From the NCBI GenBank assembly GCA_023431405.1, contig JAEYVZ010000006.1:1-64000 (forward strand): a stretch of DNA of 64,000 nt. Reading direction: 5' to 3'. A program made the position numbers and the translations under genes. The notes beneath the pieces are model-generated. The model did no database searches. It had not been told where the DNA came from and was given only the letters and a program-made list of their open reading frames with translations. This DNA is from Actinomycetes bacterium (lineage in GTDB: Bacteria; Actinomycetota; Actinomycetes; Actinomycetales; Microbacteriaceae). Below are positions 45,517-56,107 of this stretch, piece after piece (within the stretch, counting starts at the first letter, position 1; each line of letters opens with the position of its first letter).

Positions 45517-45641
45517 GAGACTCCAGGGGATGTGTGGAACGGCGATCGTGTCGCCGGTGACACCGCGTCCATTCTGCCAGAGACGCGCTGCAGACATGGT
45601 GTCGCCGCGCCCCACTCCGTCTCGATCTCGTCTCTATCCGG

Positions 45642-46631
45642 TCACAGCCACTTCGACGTCAAGTGCTCAGACGAGATCCGTCGCAACGTTCCCGACGCAC
45701 CTCGCAGCACCACCGATTCGGTGTACACGAAGTCGCCGACCCGGCGTACACCGGCGACGAGCTCACCGTTCGTGACACCCGTCGCCACGAAGATCGTGTT
45801 CTTGCCCTTGACCATGTCGTCTGCTTCGTAGACGTGCCCGTCGAGCTTCAGGCCAGCATCGACACCGCGCTGCTTCTCCTCGTCATCACGCGGCCACAGA
45901 CGGCCCTGGATGTGGCCGCCGAGCGCCTTGATGGCACACGCCGTGACGATGCCCTCCGGGCTCCCGCCGATCCCGATGCACATGTCGGTGCGAGCATTGT
46001 GCCGCGCCGCATTGATCCCGCCGGCCACGTCGCCGTCGCTCATCAGTCGCGTGCCGGCGCCCGCTTCGCGGATCTCGTCGATCAGCTTCGCGTGGCGCGG
46101 CCGGTTGAGCACCGAAACGACGATCTCATCGACCGGCTTGCCGAGCGCCTTGGCGAGACGGCGGATGTTCTCCCCCACAGGCAGACGGATATCGACCACA
46201 CCGACGCCCGCCGGACCCGTCACGATCTTGTCCATGTAGAAGACGCTCGACGCGTCCAGCATCGCGCCGCGATCAGAGACCGCCAGCACGGAAAGCGCGT
46301 TGTTGCGCCCCTCCGCCGTCAGCGTCGTGCCGTCGATCGGATCGACCGCGATGTCGCACTGCGGCCCGCGCCCCGTGCCGACCGACTCACCGTTGAACAG
46401 CATCGGCGCGTTGTCCTTCTCGCCCTCCCCGATCACGATGACGCCATCGAAGTTCACCGTCGACAGGAACGCACGCATGGCATCCACCGCTGCGCCGTCT
46501 GCGAGTTCCTTCTGACCCCGCCCGATGAACGGCACCGAGCGGATCGCGGCCGCCTCCGTCGCGCGCACCAGCTCCAGTGCGAGGTTGCGGTCAGGATGCA
46601 GGGGACTCATGTCCGCGGTCAGGCTCACCAT
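45642..46631 (-). CDS. glpX: Class II fructose-1,6-bisphosphatase
   Basis: 329-residue lithium-sensitive phosphatase of gluconeogenesis. Metal-binding and catalytic motifs: VIGEGEKDNAPML, AVDPIDGTT, then MCIGIGGSPEGIVTACAIKALGG. GlpX is the main or only FBPase in actinobacteria. Two ATGs are possible, 46631 and 46610; 46631 is chosen because TATTCT (46638-46643) ends exactly 7 nt before it, as for other leaderless genes here. Divergent to fbaA over a 210-bp region. Confidence 0.96.
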   Translation of the reverse strand: MVSLTADMSPLHPDRNLALELVRATEAAAIRSVPFIGRGQKELADGAAVDAMRAFLSTVNFDGVIVIGEGEKDNAPMLFNGESVGTGRGPQCDIAVDPIDGTTLTAEGRNNALSVLAVSDRGAMLDASSVFYMDKIVTGPAGVGVVDIRLPVGENIRRLAKALGKPVDEIVVSVLNRPRHAKLIDEIREAGAGTRLMSDGDVAGGINAARHNARTDMCIGIGGSPEGIVTACAIKALGGHIQGRLWPRDDEEKQRGVDAGLKLDGHVYEADDMVKGKNTIFVATGVTNGELVAGVRRVGDFVYTESVVLRGASGTLRRISSEHLTSKWL

Positions 46632-46777
46632 GGCCTCAGAATACGGGGTCGGCCATCCGCGGCACCGCGGTTTCACGCTCCATGACACGAAGGATTCGGC
46701 ATTCTTTACACAGCGGCAGAGACCACCGCGGCGGCGCCGCTCACGGCCGTACCCCGGCGGCGCGACCCGTGCTTCGC

Positions 46778-46783
46778 TAGAGT
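46778..46783 (+). promoter_or_regulatory. Possible fbaA -10
   Basis: TAGAGT at about 60 bp upstream of the fbaA ATG, with no visible -35. Predicted leader about 50 nt, containing the GAGGAGC ribosome binding site. Confidence 0.35.
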
Positions 46784-46841
46784 GGCCGATGGAATCCCCG
46801 CGCCCACATCTGCGCACAAAGACACACCATGAGGAGCTGTC

Positions 46842-47870
<1,029 letters not shown>

Positions 47871-47885
47871 CCCCTCTCACGCACC

Positions 47886-47924
47886 GGATGCCGTGACCCC
47901 GCACCTGCGCGGGTCACGGCATCC
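47886..47924. terminator. Bidirectional terminator between fbaA and the M23 protein gene
   Basis: Perfect 14-bp stem GGATGCCGTGACCC / GGGTCACGGCATCC with an 11-nt loop, between convergent genes. It begins 16 nt after the fbaA stop and lacks a U-tract, like other actinobacterial terminators. Its outer 7 bp are the GGATGCC word enriched in this window. Confidence 0.85.
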
Positions 47925-47942
47925 GTCGTCTGCGGGACGCGC

Positions 47943-49994
47943 TCAGTAGGAAGCGCCGCCGAGCAGATCCCGCGGGTACAGGAGCTTCGCGACACCGTCG
48001 ACCTTCACGCCGAGATGGAGGTGAGGCCCGGTCGAGCAGCCCGTCGACCCCACTTCCCCGATCTTCTGACCGGCCTTGACGGTCTGCCCGTCCTTCACCG
48101 AGAACTTGCTCAGGTGGGCGTAGGTGAGCTCGAACCTCTTGCCGTCGATCGTGGTCGTGACGACCACCTGCTTCTGCTTCGTGTTGTTCGGAGCCCAGGA
48201 AGGGCAGCCCGACGTGATCCACAGCTCCTGGACGTCGACCTTGCCCCCGCGCATGGCGTAGACCGAGGTACCGGTCTTCTTCGCGAAGTCGTCGCCGCCG
48301 TGGCCGGAATAGGTCGTCATCGTCGCCGACGGTCGCACGGGGAACGCCCAGCCGAACTTGCCGGGCACACTGGATCCCGCAGCGGTGCTGTCGTCGAAGG
48401 CGGGGAGCTTCTTCCCCGTCCACCCGGCGAGACCGTCCACCTCGACCAGGCGCAGCTCGCCCGAGTCGTTGAGAGTGAGCGCGGCGACCGCGTAGCCGGC
48501 TGTGCCGGAGCGCCATGCCGGCTTCACTCCGCCGTCGAAGACCGCAAGGTCGCCGTCCTCTTGGAGCACGAAGATCCCCTTCGGCGTCCCGGTCGTACGG
48601 GTGGAGCGCAGCGGCACGCCGCTCTTGCTCAGCACGACGTTGCCGTCACCCTGCACCGTGAACCGGTATCGGCCGTTCGGCGACTCGAGATACGTGCCTG
48701 CACGCATCGGGATGCCGGGGCGCAGCACATCGCCGAGCGACCACGAGACGGTGCGCGTCGCGGAGATCCGCGTCACCGTGAGGTAGTCGGTCTTCGTCGC
48801 AGTGACGGCGACGGTCACCGCACGGCCCGCAGCCCATTCGGGAACGAACCAGGTCGAGCCTGTCGCACCGGCGACCGGTGATCCGTCGACGCGCCACTGG
48901 TAGGTGAGGCGCGGGCTCGGCGACCACGTGCCCGTGACCGCCTTGAGAGTGCTGCCCGCCTTCATCGTCCCACTCACCGACGGCGTCGGCGACGCCGTGA
49001 ACGCCCATTTGGCGTCGACGGCCGGACTTGTGCGCGACACCGTCGTATACCCCGACTTCGTGCCCGTGATGGTGACGGACAGCTGGTGCCCGGCATCCGC
49101 GCTGACCACGGTGTACGTCTTCGCGGTCGCCTTGGCGATGGCGACACCGTCGCGCCGCCACTGGTACGAGAGCGTGACGGGCGACGGCCCCCACGTTCCG
49201 GGCGACGCGGTGAGCGTCTTGCCCACCGTCGGACTGCCGCTCAGCGCGACCTTGCTCGGCACGGTGAGCTGACGGGGGACGGTCTTGGCCGTGCTCGAGC
49301 GGCTCAGCGAGTGGTAGCCCTTCTTGGCGCCGGTGACGCGGACCGACACCGACTTGCCGGCATCGTCGGCGACGAGCTTGTAGGTCTTGCCGGTGGCGCC
49401 GGAAATGGCCGTGCTTCCGCGGTACCAGCGGTAGGTCACGGAATCCGGCGTCGGTGACCACGCGCCGTGTGCGAGGGTGAGCGTCTTGCCGACGGCGAAC
49501 GTACCGGAGACCGTGGGCGCGGGTGAGGCGGTGAACTCCCGCAGCACGGTGCGCGCCGCGCTCGTCGCGGATGTCGTGGTGTAACCCGAGCGCGTCGCGG
49601 TGACACGCACCGACAGCCCCCGGTCGAGGTCGGCGGAGACCGGTGTGTACGTGGCAGCGGTGGCTCCGGCGATCGCCGCACCCGAGCGCAGCCACTGATA
49701 GGTGAAGGTCGTCGGTGTGGGCTTCCACGTGCCGGTGACGGCCGTCAGCGTGCGCCCGGGGGCGGGCGTGCCGGAGATCGTCGGGACCGGCGCGGACGTG
49801 AATGCCGCCGGGGTCGGAGTCGGCGACGGCGACGGGAGAGCAGAGGGCGTGGGGGTTGCGGCTGCGGTGGGGCTGGCCACCGCAGCGGCGGTGTCGGTGA
49901 CGGCCGCAGCCGGGGTCGCGATCAGCGCACTGAAGACGAGCGCTGTGCCACAGACGGCGGCCACAGCGCGGCGGAGAAGCGCACGGGGAATCAC
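47943..49994 (-). CDS. Secreted Ig-like repeat, bulb-lectin and M23 peptidase protein
   Basis: 683 residues. Signal peptide (PRALLRRAVAAVCGTALVFS, cleavage after ATPAAA), a Pro/Thr-rich linker to residue 66, four Ig-like repeats of about 85 residues (67-150, 154-238, 242-326, 332-414) each with a G-x-W core and YQW/YRW segment, a bulb-type lectin domain (421-526; VQGDGNVVL, LQEDGDLAVF), and a LytM/M23 zinc endopeptidase domain (548-676) with His565, Asp569, and HLH at 658-660. It probably acts on the cell wall, anchored by the repeats or lectin. GTG start with GGAGGGAGCC upstream. Confidence 0.88.
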   Translation of the reverse strand: MIPRALLRRAVAAVCGTALVFSALIATPAAAVTDTAAAVASPTAAATPTPSALPSPSPTPTPAAFTSAPVPTISGTPAPGRTLTAVTGTWKPTPTTFTYQWLRSGAAIAGATAATYTPVSADLDRGLSVRVTATRSGYTTTSATSAARTVLREFTASPAPTVSGTFAVGKTLTLAHGAWSPTPDSVTYRWYRGSTAISGATGKTYKLVADDAGKSVSVRVTGAKKGYHSLSRSSTAKTVPRQLTVPSKVALSGSPTVGKTLTASPGTWGPSPVTLSYQWRRDGVAIAKATAKTYTVVSADAGHQLSVTITGTKSGYTTVSRTSPAVDAKWAFTASPTPSVSGTMKAGSTLKAVTGTWSPSPRLTYQWRVDGSPVAGATGSTWFVPEWAAGRAVTVAVTATKTDYLTVTRISATRTVSWSLGDVLRPGIPMRAGTYLESPNGRYRFTVQGDGNVVLSKSGVPLRSTRTTGTPKGIFVLQEDGDLAVFDGGVKPAWRSGTAGYAVAALTLNDSGELRLVEVDGLAGWTGKKLPAFDDSTAAGSSVPGKFGWAFPVRPSATMTTYSGHGGDDFAKKTGTSVYAMRGGKVDVQELWITSGCPSWAPNNTKQKQVVVTTTIDGKRFELTYAHLSKFSVKDGQTVKAGQKIGEVGSTGCSTGPHLHLGVKVDGVAKLLYPRDLLGGASY

Positions 49995-50109
49995 TGGCTC
50001 CCTCCGGGGGGTCTCGGGGCGCGCGCCCGACGGCGCAGCGTCACGGTACCAGACGGTCGGGGGCGCTCGACAGCGACGTGCCGGGCACGCGCACCTTCGT
50101 GGTCGAGGG

Positions 50110-50679
50110 TCAGGAGCCGCGCAGCACCGCGCTCATGATCGACGGGTCGTTGAACAACGGCACGCTCAGGCACACGCTCACGATCGCGAAGGTGACGAAT
50201 GCGCCGGCGAGCGGGATCCACCACGAGAGCCACCCTCTTCCGATGGCGAGCCAGGAGAACGCCGCCGTCGCGATCCACCCGACAGCGAAGATGACGGCGG
50301 CGATCGTGCCCCACTGGCGTCCGAGAGCCCCCTGCGTGAACTCGGCGTCGATGCCCGCCATGTCGAGCCACGTCTGGGCGAAAACGCTGAAGTCGATGAG
50401 CTGAGGGATGGTCGTCACCACGGTCACGAGCCCGTATCCGAGGAGAGCCCAGGTGAGGAACCGATCAGCTCGACGCCGCCGCGGCCGTGCGGCATCCTCC
50501 TCCCGCGCACCCGCGACCGTCGCCGGCGGCAACACCGGCGCAGGTGCCACTGCGGGCGCCGGCCCGGCTGCGGACGGCGCCTGTGCGGCGCCTCCGGAGA
50601 GGCGGATGCGCTCCTGCTGCTGCTCCGGTGTCGCGTACTCCCCGTACTGCGGCGCGGGGCGCGGCGACTCGTCGCTCAC
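50110..50679 (-). CDS. DUF6264-like membrane protein
   Basis: 189 residues: a Pro/Ala-rich cytosolic N-terminus (about 1-75) with the motif [15 protein letters not shown], then four membrane helices from residue 80. Conserved among Microbacteriaceae under the DUF6264 name (from memory). GTG 50679 overlaps the ispH stop (GTGA), so it is co-translated with ispH. Function unknown; no catalytic motif seen. Confidence 0.75.
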   Translation of the reverse strand: MSDESPRPAPQYGEYATPEQQQERIRLSGGAAQAPSAAGPAPAVAPAPVLPPATVAGAREEDAARPRRRRADRFLTWALLGYGLVTVVTTIPQLIDFSVFAQTWLDMAGIDAEFTQGALGRQWGTIAAVIFAVGWIATAAFSWLAIGRGWLSWWIPLAGAFVTFAIVSVCLSVPLFNDPSIMSAVLRGS

Positions 50680-51737
50680 GTGCGGCTCCGACCCCCGAGC
50701 GCGCGGCCGTCGCGGCGACCGCTGGCATCCTGGCGCAGCTCCTTCGGGAGCGAGAACATCAGGTCCTCCTCCGCCGTGCGCACCTCTTCGATGTCGCGAT
50801 AGCCCGCGCCGGCAAGCTCCGAGAGCACCTCCCGCACGAGGACCTCGGGCACCGAGGCGCCGGAGGTCACCCCGACGGTCTCGACGTCGTCGAGCCATTC
50901 CTGCTGGATCTCGTGGGCGTAGTCCACGCGGTACGCGGCCTTCGCGCCGTGCTCCAGGGCGACCTCCACGAGACGCACGCTGTTCGACGAGTTGGCGGAG
51001 CCGACGACGATCACGAGATCGGCGTCCTTCGCGACCTTCTTGATGGCCACCTGACGGTTCTGCGTCGCATAGCAGATGTCGTCGGAGGGCGGGTCCTGCA
51101 GCTGCGGGAAGCGCTCGCGCAGCCGGCGCACCGTCTCCATCGTCTCGTCGACCGACAGCGTGGTCTGCGAGAGCCAGACGACACGCGACGGGTCTTTGAC
51201 GACGACCGTGTCGGCCTCATCGGGCGAGTTCACGATCGTGACGTGGTCGGGCGCCTCGCCCGCCGTGCCCTCGACCTCTTCGTGGCCTTCGTGGCCGATG
51301 AGGAGGATCTCGTGATCGGTCTTGGCGAATCGCACCGCTTCGCGGTGCACCTTCGTCACGAGCGGGCACGTGGCGTCGATCGCCTGGAGGCCGCGGTCGG
51401 CGGCCGCGGACACGACGGCCGGCGAGACGCCGTGGGCGCTGAAGACGACGTGGGCGCCTGCGGGCACCTCGTCGACCTCTTCGACGAAGATCGCCCCCTT
51501 GGCCTCCAGCTCGGTCACGACGTGGATGTTGTGCACGATCTGCTTGCGCACGTACACGGGCGCTCCGTAGCGCTCGAGCGCCTTCTCCACCGCGATGACG
51601 GCGCGGTCGACTCCGGCGCAGTAACCGCGCGGAGACGCCAGCAGCACCCGCTTCTGTCCGGACACCGGGTTATCCTGGAGCCGCCCGCGCGGCCCCGGTA
51701 TGCGGGGGACGGGCAGATGGACAGTGGATGTGCTCAC
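50676..51737 (-). CDS. ispH: 4-hydroxy-3-methylbut-2-enyl diphosphate reductase
   Basis: 353-residue 4Fe-4S enzyme, the last step of the MEP pathway to IPP and DMAPP. The three cluster cysteines are in [27 protein letters not shown] and [19 protein letters not shown] [18 protein letters not shown] and EIQQEWL are conserved. There are two adjacent GTGs; 51737 is preferred because TAGAAT (51744-51749) ends 7 nt upstream, giving a leaderless transcript (51740 is only 4 nt). Divergent from xseA; UppS at the other end of the window uses its products. Confidence 0.95.
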   Translation of the reverse strand: MSTSTVHLPVPRIPGPRGRLQDNPVSGQKRVLLASPRGYCAGVDRAVIAVEKALERYGAPVYVRKQIVHNIHVVTELEAKGAIFVEEVDEVPAGAHVVFSAHGVSPAVVSAAADRGLQAIDATCPLVTKVHREAVRFAKTDHEILLIGHEGHEEVEGTAGEAPDHVTIVNSPDEADTVVVKDPSRVVWLSQTTLSVDETMETVRRLRERFPQLQDPPSDDICYATQNRQVAIKKVAKDADLVIVVGSANSSNSVRLVEVALEHGAKAAYRVDYAHEIQQEWLDDVETVGVTSGASVPEVLVREVLSELAGAGYRDIEEVRTAEEDLMFSLPKELRQDASGRRDGRALGGRSRT

Positions 51738-51743
51738 CACTCG

Positions 51744-51749
51744 ATTCTA
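51744..51749 (-). promoter_or_regulatory. -10 element deciding the ispH start
   Basis: TAGAAT (5/6) on the minus strand, ending 7 nt before GTG 51737. No evident -35. Confidence 0.55.
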
Positions 51750-51846
51750 TGAGGCCCCCGCATGACAGAGGCCTGAATGGTCCACACCACTTCCTCGCCC
51801 TCGCCCTCACCCTCGCCAGAGGCCGTCTTTCCGTGAAGGAGCTCCC

Positions 51847-53160
51847 GTGACGTCGTTCGAGCCTGCCGACGGCCAGACTCCGCCACCCGACTCCGTCCAC
51901 CCGAAGGAATCGTCGGCGCAGGCGCCCACATCGGTCTCGCGTCTCAACGAGACCATCCGCGATTTCGTCCAGCGCTGGGGTTCGGTGTGGGTGGAAGGCG
52001 AGATCACCTCGTGGAACCTCCGTGGCGGTCACGTCTTCGGCCGTCTCACCGACGCGGCGGGCGACGCCGCCATCTCGTTCCGGCTCTGGTCGTCGACACT
52101 CCAGCGCCTGCCCGAGAAGATGCAGGTGGGCGACCGGGTCGTCGCCTGCGTCAAGCCCGACTACTTCGTGAAATCCGGCGACTTCTCCTTCACCGTGTCG
52201 GCCATGCGGCACATCGGACTCGGCGACCAGCTCGAAAGACTCGAGCGGCTGCGCTCCCAACTGCGGGCCGAGGGATTGTTCGACCCCTCCCGCAAGCGGC
52301 CCATCCCCTTCCTCCCCCATGTCATCGGGCTCATCACGGGCGAACGGAGCGACGCGGAGAAAGATGTGCACCGCAATGCGGAGCTGCGCTGGCCTCACGT
52401 GCGCTTCCGGACGATCCATGCGGCCGTCCAGGGCGAGCGATGCGTCCCCGAGACCATCGCCGCACTCAAGACGCTGGATGCCGACCCCGACGTCGACGTG
52501 ATCGTGATCGCGCGAGGCGGCGGCGACCCGCAGACACTGCTCGGCTTCAGTGACGAGCGGCTGCTGCGAGCGGTGGCGGCGGCATCCACCCCGGTCGTCT
52601 CGGCGATCGGTCATGAGAACGATCACCCGATCCTCGACGACGTCGCCGACCTCCGGGCATCCACTCCCACCGATGCGGCGAAGAAGGTCGTGCCCGACGT
52701 ATCGGAGCAGCGCGCGATCGTGCATCAGCTCCGCAGCCGCGCGCGCACCCGACTCACCCAGCGCGTCTCGCACGACATCGCCCAGCTCGAGCAGCTGCGC
52801 TCCCGCCCCGTGCTCCGCGACCCCGAGACCCTTCTCACCGGGCGTGCCCAGGAGGTGTGGACGCTGCTGTCACGAGGCCGCGAGCTGAGCCGCCGGCGGA
52901 TGGATGCCGCAGCCACTCAGACCGGTGAGCTCCGCGCCGCGCTGCGCGCCCTCTCCCCCGGGGCCACGCTCGCCCGCGGCTACGCCATCGCCCATGTCGC
53001 CGACGGCGTGATCGTGCGCGACGCGGCTCAGGCCCCCGCCGGCACCGGGCTGGTGGTCACGGTGGCGAACGGGTCGTTCGCGGCGCGTTCCGAGGGCGCC
53101 CTCGCGCAGGACCCGGGGACACCGGACGATGTCTCCCAGGACCGTAGGATGGAGTCATGA
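51847..53160 (+). CDS. xseA: Exodeoxyribonuclease VII large subunit
   Basis: 437-residue nuclease subunit that with XseB degrades single-stranded DNA. N-terminal OB fold: VEGEITSWNLRGGHVFGRL; central catalytic core FLPHVIGLITGERSDAEKD and VIVIARGGGDPQTLLGFSDE; the C-terminal helical region ends ARGYAIAHVADG. Length is usual. GTG 51847 with AAGGAGC eight bases upstream. Its stop overlaps the xseB ATG (ATGA). Confidence 0.96.
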   Translation: MTSFEPADGQTPPPDSVHPKESSAQAPTSVSRLNETIRDFVQRWGSVWVEGEITSWNLRGGHVFGRLTDAAGDAAISFRLWSSTLQRLPEKMQVGDRVVACVKPDYFVKSGDFSFTVSAMRHIGLGDQLERLERLRSQLRAEGLFDPSRKRPIPFLPHVIGLITGERSDAEKDVHRNAELRWPHVRFRTIHAAVQGERCVPETIAALKTLDADPDVDVIVIARGGGDPQTLLGFSDERLLRAVAAASTPVVSAIGHENDHPILDDVADLRASTPTDAAKKVVPDVSEQRAIVHQLRSRARTRLTQRVSHDIAQLEQLRSRPVLRDPETLLTGRAQEVWTLLSRGRELSRRRMDAAATQTGELRAALRALSPGATLARGYAIAHVADGVIVRDAAQAPAGTGLVVTVANGSFAARSEGALAQDPGTPDDVSQDRRMES

Positions 53161-53378
53161 CCAGCGACGGCATCGCCGACATCGCCGACCTCTCCTTCGA
53201 ACAGGCTCGGGATGAGCTCGTGCGTGTCGTCGCGGAGCTCGAGCAGGGCGCGCCGACCCTCGAGGAGTCGCTGACCCTGTGGACGAGGGGCGAGGCCCTC
53301 GCGGCACGGTGCGAAGAGTGGTTGCTGGGGGCCAAGCGCCGCCTGGAGGCGGCTCGAGCAGCCGAACCGGAGGCGTGA
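53157..53378 (+). CDS. xseB: Exodeoxyribonuclease VII small subunit
   Basis: 73-residue helical hairpin protein; LSFEQARDELVRVVAELEQG and TLEESLTLWTRGEALAARCEE are the two conserved helices. ATGA overlap with xseA and stop overlapping the next gene's ATG (TGATG), so a single operon. Confidence 0.95.
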   Translation: MTSDGIADIADLSFEQARDELVRVVAELEQGAPTLEESLTLWTRGEALAARCEEWLLGAKRRLEAARAAEPEA

Positions 53379-53995
53379 TGGCATCCGGACCCCGCGTCGT
53401 CGCCGAGCTCGGCCGGCCCGAGACGCCTGAGGAGACCGCCGCCCGCAAGGCCGAGTCGTCGCGCGTGTACCGGTCGAGTCAGACCTTCCGCAATCTGATC
53501 GCCGCGCTGATCGTCACCGTCGCCGTCGTCGCCGTCGTGTATCTGGGCGTCCCGCGCGGCACGCCGCCCGAGCCCGACCCGGTCGACGTGGCACAGGCCG
53601 CCGCCGACGTGCAGTCGTCGTCCGGGCGCACGGTCATCGTGCCGGAGGTTCCCGCCGACTGGCGCGCGAACTCGGCACGCGTCGAGGCGGGCGCGTGGCG
53701 CGTCGTGTACGCCCCGGCATCCGGATTCGTGCGCATCGCGCAGGGGTTCGACGCTCCCGACACCTGGACCGCCACTCTTCTCAGCGGTCGCGCTCCCACC
53801 GACTCGACCGAGATCGACGGCATCGAGTGGGACGTCTACACGCTCGACGGCGAGCGGGGACTGACCTATGCGCTCGCCACGGACGCGGGCGATGACACGG
53901 TTGTCATCTACGGGAAGATGACGCCGGAGACGGCCCGTGTCGCGGCCGAAGGCATCACCGATCAGATCGTCGCCCTGAGGGAGGAGACCCCGTGA
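53378..53995 (+). CDS. DUF4245-type membrane-anchored protein
   Basis: 205 residues with a basic N-terminus and one helix at about 40-58 (NLIAALIVTVAVVAVVYLGV), followed by an extracytoplasmic domain with beta-rich segments WRVVYAPASGFVRIAQGFD and TPETARVAAEG. DUF4245 is a common actinobacterial family encoded next to xseB and is of unknown function. ATG 53378 overlaps the xseB stop, and its stop overlaps the carbonic anhydrase GTG, giving a four-gene coupled operon. Confidence 0.82.
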   Translation: MASGPRVVAELGRPETPEETAARKAESSRVYRSSQTFRNLIAALIVTVAVVAVVYLGVPRGTPPEPDPVDVAQAAADVQSSSGRTVIVPEVPADWRANSARVEAGAWRVVYAPASGFVRIAQGFDAPDTWTATLLSGRAPTDSTEIDGIEWDVYTLDGERGLTYALATDAGDDTVVIYGKMTPETARVAAEGITDQIVALREETP

Positions 53996-54633
53996 CCGAT
54001 GTCCGCCCCACCCCCACCCGTGTCTGGGACGAGATGCGCCGCGGGAACGCGCGCTTCGTCGCCGGAGAACCGCGTCACCCCCGCCAAGACGTAGAGCGCC
54101 GGCATGAGCTCGAGGCGGCCCAGAAACCGCGCGCCGTACTGTTCGGGTGCTCCGATTCGCGCCTGGCGGCCGAGATCATCTTCGACAAGGGTCTGGGCGA
54201 CCTCTTCGTGGTCCGGAACGCGGGTCAGGTCGTCTCCGACTCCGCGATCGCCAGCATCGAGTACGCCGTGTCGGTCCTCGACGTGTCGCTCATTGTCGTG
54301 CTCGCCCACGACCAGTGCGGAGCCGTGCGGGCCGCGATCGACTCCACCGCCCTCGACGCCGCGGAGCTGCCGACCCACATCTGGCGTCTCATCTCACGGA
54401 TCGTCCCGGCCGTCCGCCGCGTTCTGCGGTCTCAGCCGGGGGCGACACCCGAGACGGTGGATGCCGAACGCGTCGGCGCAGAGCACCTGCGCAACACGGT
54501 CGACGACCTGATGTCGTCGTCGCGTCTCATCAGCGACGCCGTCGCCGAGGGCCGACTCGCCATCGTGGGCGCGAACTACCGCCTGGGAGAGGGCACGGCC
54601 GTGCCGCAGGTGACCGTCGGCCTCGACGACTGA
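53992..54633 (+). CDS. Beta-class carbonic anhydrase
   Basis: 213-residue zinc enzyme interconverting CO2 and bicarbonate. Zinc ligands are Cys in LFGCSDSRLAAE, His and Cys in LAHDQCGAV; GDLFVVRNAGQ is conserved. GTG 53992 overlaps the DUF4245 stop. A small GC hairpin (54639-54652) follows the stop. It ends the xseA-xseB-DUF4245 transcript and precedes fumC. Confidence 0.93.
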   Translation: MTDVRPTPTRVWDEMRRGNARFVAGEPRHPRQDVERRHELEAAQKPRAVLFGCSDSRLAAEIIFDKGLGDLFVVRNAGQVVSDSAIASIEYAVSVLDVSLIVVLAHDQCGAVRAAIDSTALDAAELPTHIWRLISRIVPAVRRVLRSQPGATPETVDAERVGAEHLRNTVDDLMSSSRLISDAVAEGRLAIVGANYRLGEGTAVPQVTVGLDD

Positions 54634-54693
54634 CTTCCGCGCCCGCCGGCGCATGCCATCCGATACGACGACACATACTGAGGAAACGAGGAC

Positions 54694-56097
54694 GTGACCG
54701 AAATGACCGACACCGAGTACCGCATCGAGCACGACACGATGGGTGAGGTGCGCGTGCCGAAGAACGCGCTCTACGCGGCGCAGACACAGCGCGCCGTGGA
54801 GAACTTCCCCATCTCGGGCACGGGGCTGGAGTCCACCCAGATCGCGGCTCTCGCCCGTATCAAGAAGGCGGCGGCACTGGCCAACAAGGAACTCGGCACC
54901 CTCGACGGCGCGATCGCCGATGCGATCGCCTGGGCCGCCGACCAGGTCGTCACCGGTCAGTACGACGCGGAGTTCCCTGTCGACACCTACCAGACCGGTT
55001 CCGGCACGTCCTCCAACATGAACATGAACGAGGTGCTCGCGACGCTCGCGACCCGTCACCTCGGCAGCGCGGTGCACCCGAACGACCACGTGAACGCGTC
55101 GCAGTCGTCGAACGACGTGTTCCCGACGTCGGTGCACATCGCAGTGACGCAGGCTCTCATCGACGACCTGATCCCTGCGCTCGACCACCTGGCTGTCGCC
55201 CTGGAGGCGAAGGCCGAGCTGTGGAAGGACGCGGTGAAGTCGGGCCGCACGCACCTCATGGATGCCACCCCGGTGACGCTGGGCCAGGAGTTCGGCGGTT
55301 ACGCCCGTCAGATCCGGCTGGGCATCGAGCGTGTACAGGCCGTCCTCCCCCGCGTGGGCGAGGTGCCCCTGGGCGGAACCGCTGTGGGCACGGGGATCAA
55401 CACGCCGCTCGGCTTCCCGCAGAAGGTCATCGAACTCCTCCAGCAGGAGACGGAGCTCCCGATCACGGAGGCGAAGGATCATTTCGAGGCCCAGGCCAAC
55501 CGCGACGGGCTCGTGGAGGCTTCGGGCGCGCTGCGCACCATCGCTGTGTCGCTGACGAAGATCAACAACGACATCCGCTGGATGGGCTCGGGCCCGAACA
55601 CGGGTCTTGCCGAGCTGCACATCCCCGACCTCCAGCCGGGCTCCTCGATCATGCCCGGCAAGGTGAACCCGGTGGTTCCGGAGGCGACGCTCATGGTGTG
55701 CGCACGCGTCATCGGCAACGATGCGACCGTCGCATGGGCGGGTGCATCCGGCTCCTTCGAGCTGAACGTCGCGATCCCGGTGATGGGCACCGCTCTCCTG
55801 GAGTCGATCCGGCTCCTCTCGAATGCGATGCGCGTGCTCGCCGACAAGACGATCGACGGCCTGGAGGCGAACCTCGAGCGTGCGGCCGCGTACGCGGGCA
55901 TGTCGCCGTCGATCGTCACCCCGCTGAACAAGCTCATCGGCTATGAGGCTGCGGCGAAGATCGCCAAGCACTCTGTTGCGAAGGGCATCACCGTGCGCGA
56001 GGCTGTGATCGACCTCGGGTACGTCGAGCGTGGCGAACTCACGGAGGAGCAGCTCGATGAGAAACTCGATCTGCTGTCAATGACCCACCCGGGTTGA
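54694..56097 (+). CDS. fumC: Class II fumarate hydratase
   Basis: 467-residue TCA enzyme hydrating fumarate to malate. Signatures: [46 protein letters not shown] and the catalytic loop [14 protein letters not shown] 54694 and ATG 54703 are both possible; AGGAAA precedes the first, GAGGA the second. Its stop codon is embedded in the -10 of the histidine kinase gene, TTGATAAT. Confidence 0.96.
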   Translation: MTEMTDTEYRIEHDTMGEVRVPKNALYAAQTQRAVENFPISGTGLESTQIAALARIKKAAALANKELGTLDGAIADAIAWAADQVVTGQYDAEFPVDTYQTGSGTSSNMNMNEVLATLATRHLGSAVHPNDHVNASQSSNDVFPTSVHIAVTQALIDDLIPALDHLAVALEAKAELWKDAVKSGRTHLMDATPVTLGQEFGGYARQIRLGIERVQAVLPRVGEVPLGGTAVGTGINTPLGFPQKVIELLQQETELPITEAKDHFEAQANRDGLVEASGALRTIAVSLTKINNDIRWMGSGPNTGLAELHIPDLQPGSSIMPGKVNPVVPEATLMVCARVIGNDATVAWAGASGSFELNVAIPVMGTALLESIRLLSNAMRVLADKTIDGLEANLERAAAYAGMSPSIVTPLNKLIGYEAAAKIAKHSVAKGITVREAVIDLGYVERGELTEEQLDEKLDLLSMTHPG

Positions 56098-56101
56098 TAA
56101 T
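56096..56101 (+). promoter_or_regulatory. -10 of the histidine kinase gene overlapping fumC stop
   Basis: GATAAT ends exactly 7 nt before GTG 56108. Its first two bases are the last two of the fumC TGA stop. This predicts an independent leaderless transcript of the two-component genes in addition to read-through from fumC. Confidence 0.5.
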
Positions 56102-56107
56102 CGGAGG

